64,000 bases of DNA from an uncultured Lachnospiraceae bacterium (GTDB taxonomy: Bacteria; Bacillota; Clostridia; Lachnospirales; Lachnospiraceae), in assembly GCA_947593735.1 (NCBI GenBank), contig CANQDT010000005.1, forward strand, positions 28,664 through 92,663, written 5' to 3'. Every line of letters begins with the position of its first letter. The first letter of the stretch is position 1. The notes beneath the pieces are model-generated. The model searched no databases and had not been told where the DNA came from. It saw only the letters and a program-made list of their open reading frames with translations. Both the position numbers and the translations under genes were made by a program. This document shows positions 63,143 through 64,000 of the stretch, one piece after another.

Positions 63143-63901
63143 GATATTGAAACAGGTCGGCGATGTCTTTGACCGACGATCTGCTTTCCGTCAGCGCTTT
63201 CAGCACGCCCTTCATCCTCAAGTCGTCCAGATATTTTGCAGGATATCCCGTATTCCTTTTTAAACTCGCGCCGGAAGTAGCTTTCGCTCACGCCCGCGTA
63301 TGCCGCCAGCCCCCCCCCTCACGGTCAGGGTGCGGAAACGATAATCGCGCTCCACATGGATCATCACTTGTTTAAAATCGATCCGGCTCTTCTGCTCCGG
63401 CAGCAGGACCGTATCCTGCCCGACTGCCTCAAAATAAAGCGCCAGCAGTTCTCCGGCAAGCCCAAGCCTGCGAAAGACGGCAGAATGTGCCGCCGGCTCC
63501 CCGATATCCGCCATTTCCTGAAACAGCCGCGTCGCCTCCGTCGCCTGATCCGTAATATCGATCGGAGGGTTCGCCGATATATAGTTGGTATACGCCTACG
63601 TGCCGGCTTCCGAAATAAATTGCAGGACATAGAACTCAACCGTATCTTTTTTCTCAACATAAATCTCTCTGTGAACATTGGCGGGGATCAGGACCATTTT
63701 ATTTTTGTCGACCGTATAGTTGCGGTCGTTCATGACAATGTGCATTTTCCCTTTTCTGATCAGATAAATCTCCACCGCGTTATACAGGTAGTTGAAATGC
63801 CACCGGTAATCCATGACAAAATGTTTCGCGTGTACGATGCTGAGGCTCGCAAACCGGAGGGTCTGCATAAAAAATTTTCGGACGGTATCCTGGTTCTCCA
63901 T
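63143..63901 (-). pseudogene. decayed AraC-family regulator
   Basis: The N-terminal AraC ligand domain reads from 63901 (GGAGG upstream) to an in-frame TAG at 63596-63598. The same frame then continues (AYTNYISANPPIDITDQ) to a run of nine G residues (plus strand C run 63310-63318), where a +1 shift occurs before LAAYAGVSESYFRREFKKEYG of the helix-turn-helix. A second shift near 63243 precedes PAKYLDDLRMKGVLKALTES, and the sequence ends at VKDIADLFQY (~63144). The second half of the second HTH is missing. It probably once controlled the adjacent glucan genes. Confidence 0.8.
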
Positions 63902-64000
63902 ATCAATTCCTCCACAGGGCAGTGGGTAGTGTCAAAAACTACCTGTTTTTTTATCGCTAAATTTTAATAAAAACCTTGATTTTAAGGGAAATCTGCAAAA
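63902..64000. other. upstream region at window edge with small inverted repeat
   Basis: 99 bp, AT-rich, without a gene. GGTAGT (63925-63930) and ACTACC (63938-63943) form an inverted repeat followed by a T-run on the plus strand, which could be a weak terminator of a plus-strand transcript or an end of a mobile element beyond the window. Confidence 0.35.

Overview
The window comes from an anaerobic, spore-forming Firmicute of the Clostridia, most likely a Lachnospiraceae-type gut bacterium. The evidence is: sporulation genes (spoIIE, spoVT, spoVG, yabQ), a glgC-glgD pair, an anaerobic class III ribonucleotide reductase without an aerobic partner here, a long (398 aa) PRPP synthetase, and gene order (ftsH-hpt-tilS-spoIIE-divIC-yabQ-rqcP-hup-spoVT; mfd-pth-spoVG) resembling the origin-proximal part of the Bacillus/Clostridium chromosome. 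DNA is moderately GC-rich with strong AGGAGG-type ribosome sites.

Layout. 1-2.3 kb: start of a B12-binding radical SAM gene and a GH13 neopullulanase-like enzyme. 2.5-10.4 kb (minus): housekeeping and sporulation genes from ftsH to spoVT; spoIIE has a Spo0A-type promoter with a 21-bp spacer. 10.5-14.9 kb (minus): thiamine salvage operon thiE-thiD-cytX-thiW-thiM behind a TPP riboswitch. 15-20.5 kb (minus): PrsA-like foldase, mfd and pth, with a tandem 91-bp repeat between mfd and the foldase. 20.6-23.3 kb (minus): spoVG, glgD, glgC. 23.5-28.4 kb (plus): murC, a DnaA-box cluster, a DnaD-like protein, a helicase loader and prs. 28.5-42.9 kb: class A PBP, M29 aminopeptidase, HAD phosphatase, TetR regulator, proC, nrdD/nrdG, an ABC exporter with a coding VNTR, gdhA, a D-2-hydroxyacid dehydrogenase, queF and queT behind a preQ1 riboswitch.

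43.2-59.8 kb (minus) is the most distinctive part: an eight-gene operon that reads as a dextran / alpha-1,6-glucan utilisation locus. A lipoprotein and two LplB/YtcP-type permeases import oligosaccharides, and a cytoplasmic GH13_31 enzyme with an alpha-1,6-type active site cleaves them. Outside the cell act two GH66 enzymes, a 1067-aa protein made only of carbohydrate-binding-like modules, and a 901-aa protein of unknown function. Several of these proteins share a beta-rich module ending in a GEWIWI-type motif that I cannot assign to a named family.

60-64 kb (minus): a 55-aa acidic peptide gene with its own terminator, a two-module secreted protein preceded by the same 91-bp repeats, and a decayed AraC-type regulator fused by deletion to the remains of another secreted protein. 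A 469-bp near-identical direct repeat links the last two loci.

All functions are inferred from sequence; nothing was searched or computed beyond reading.
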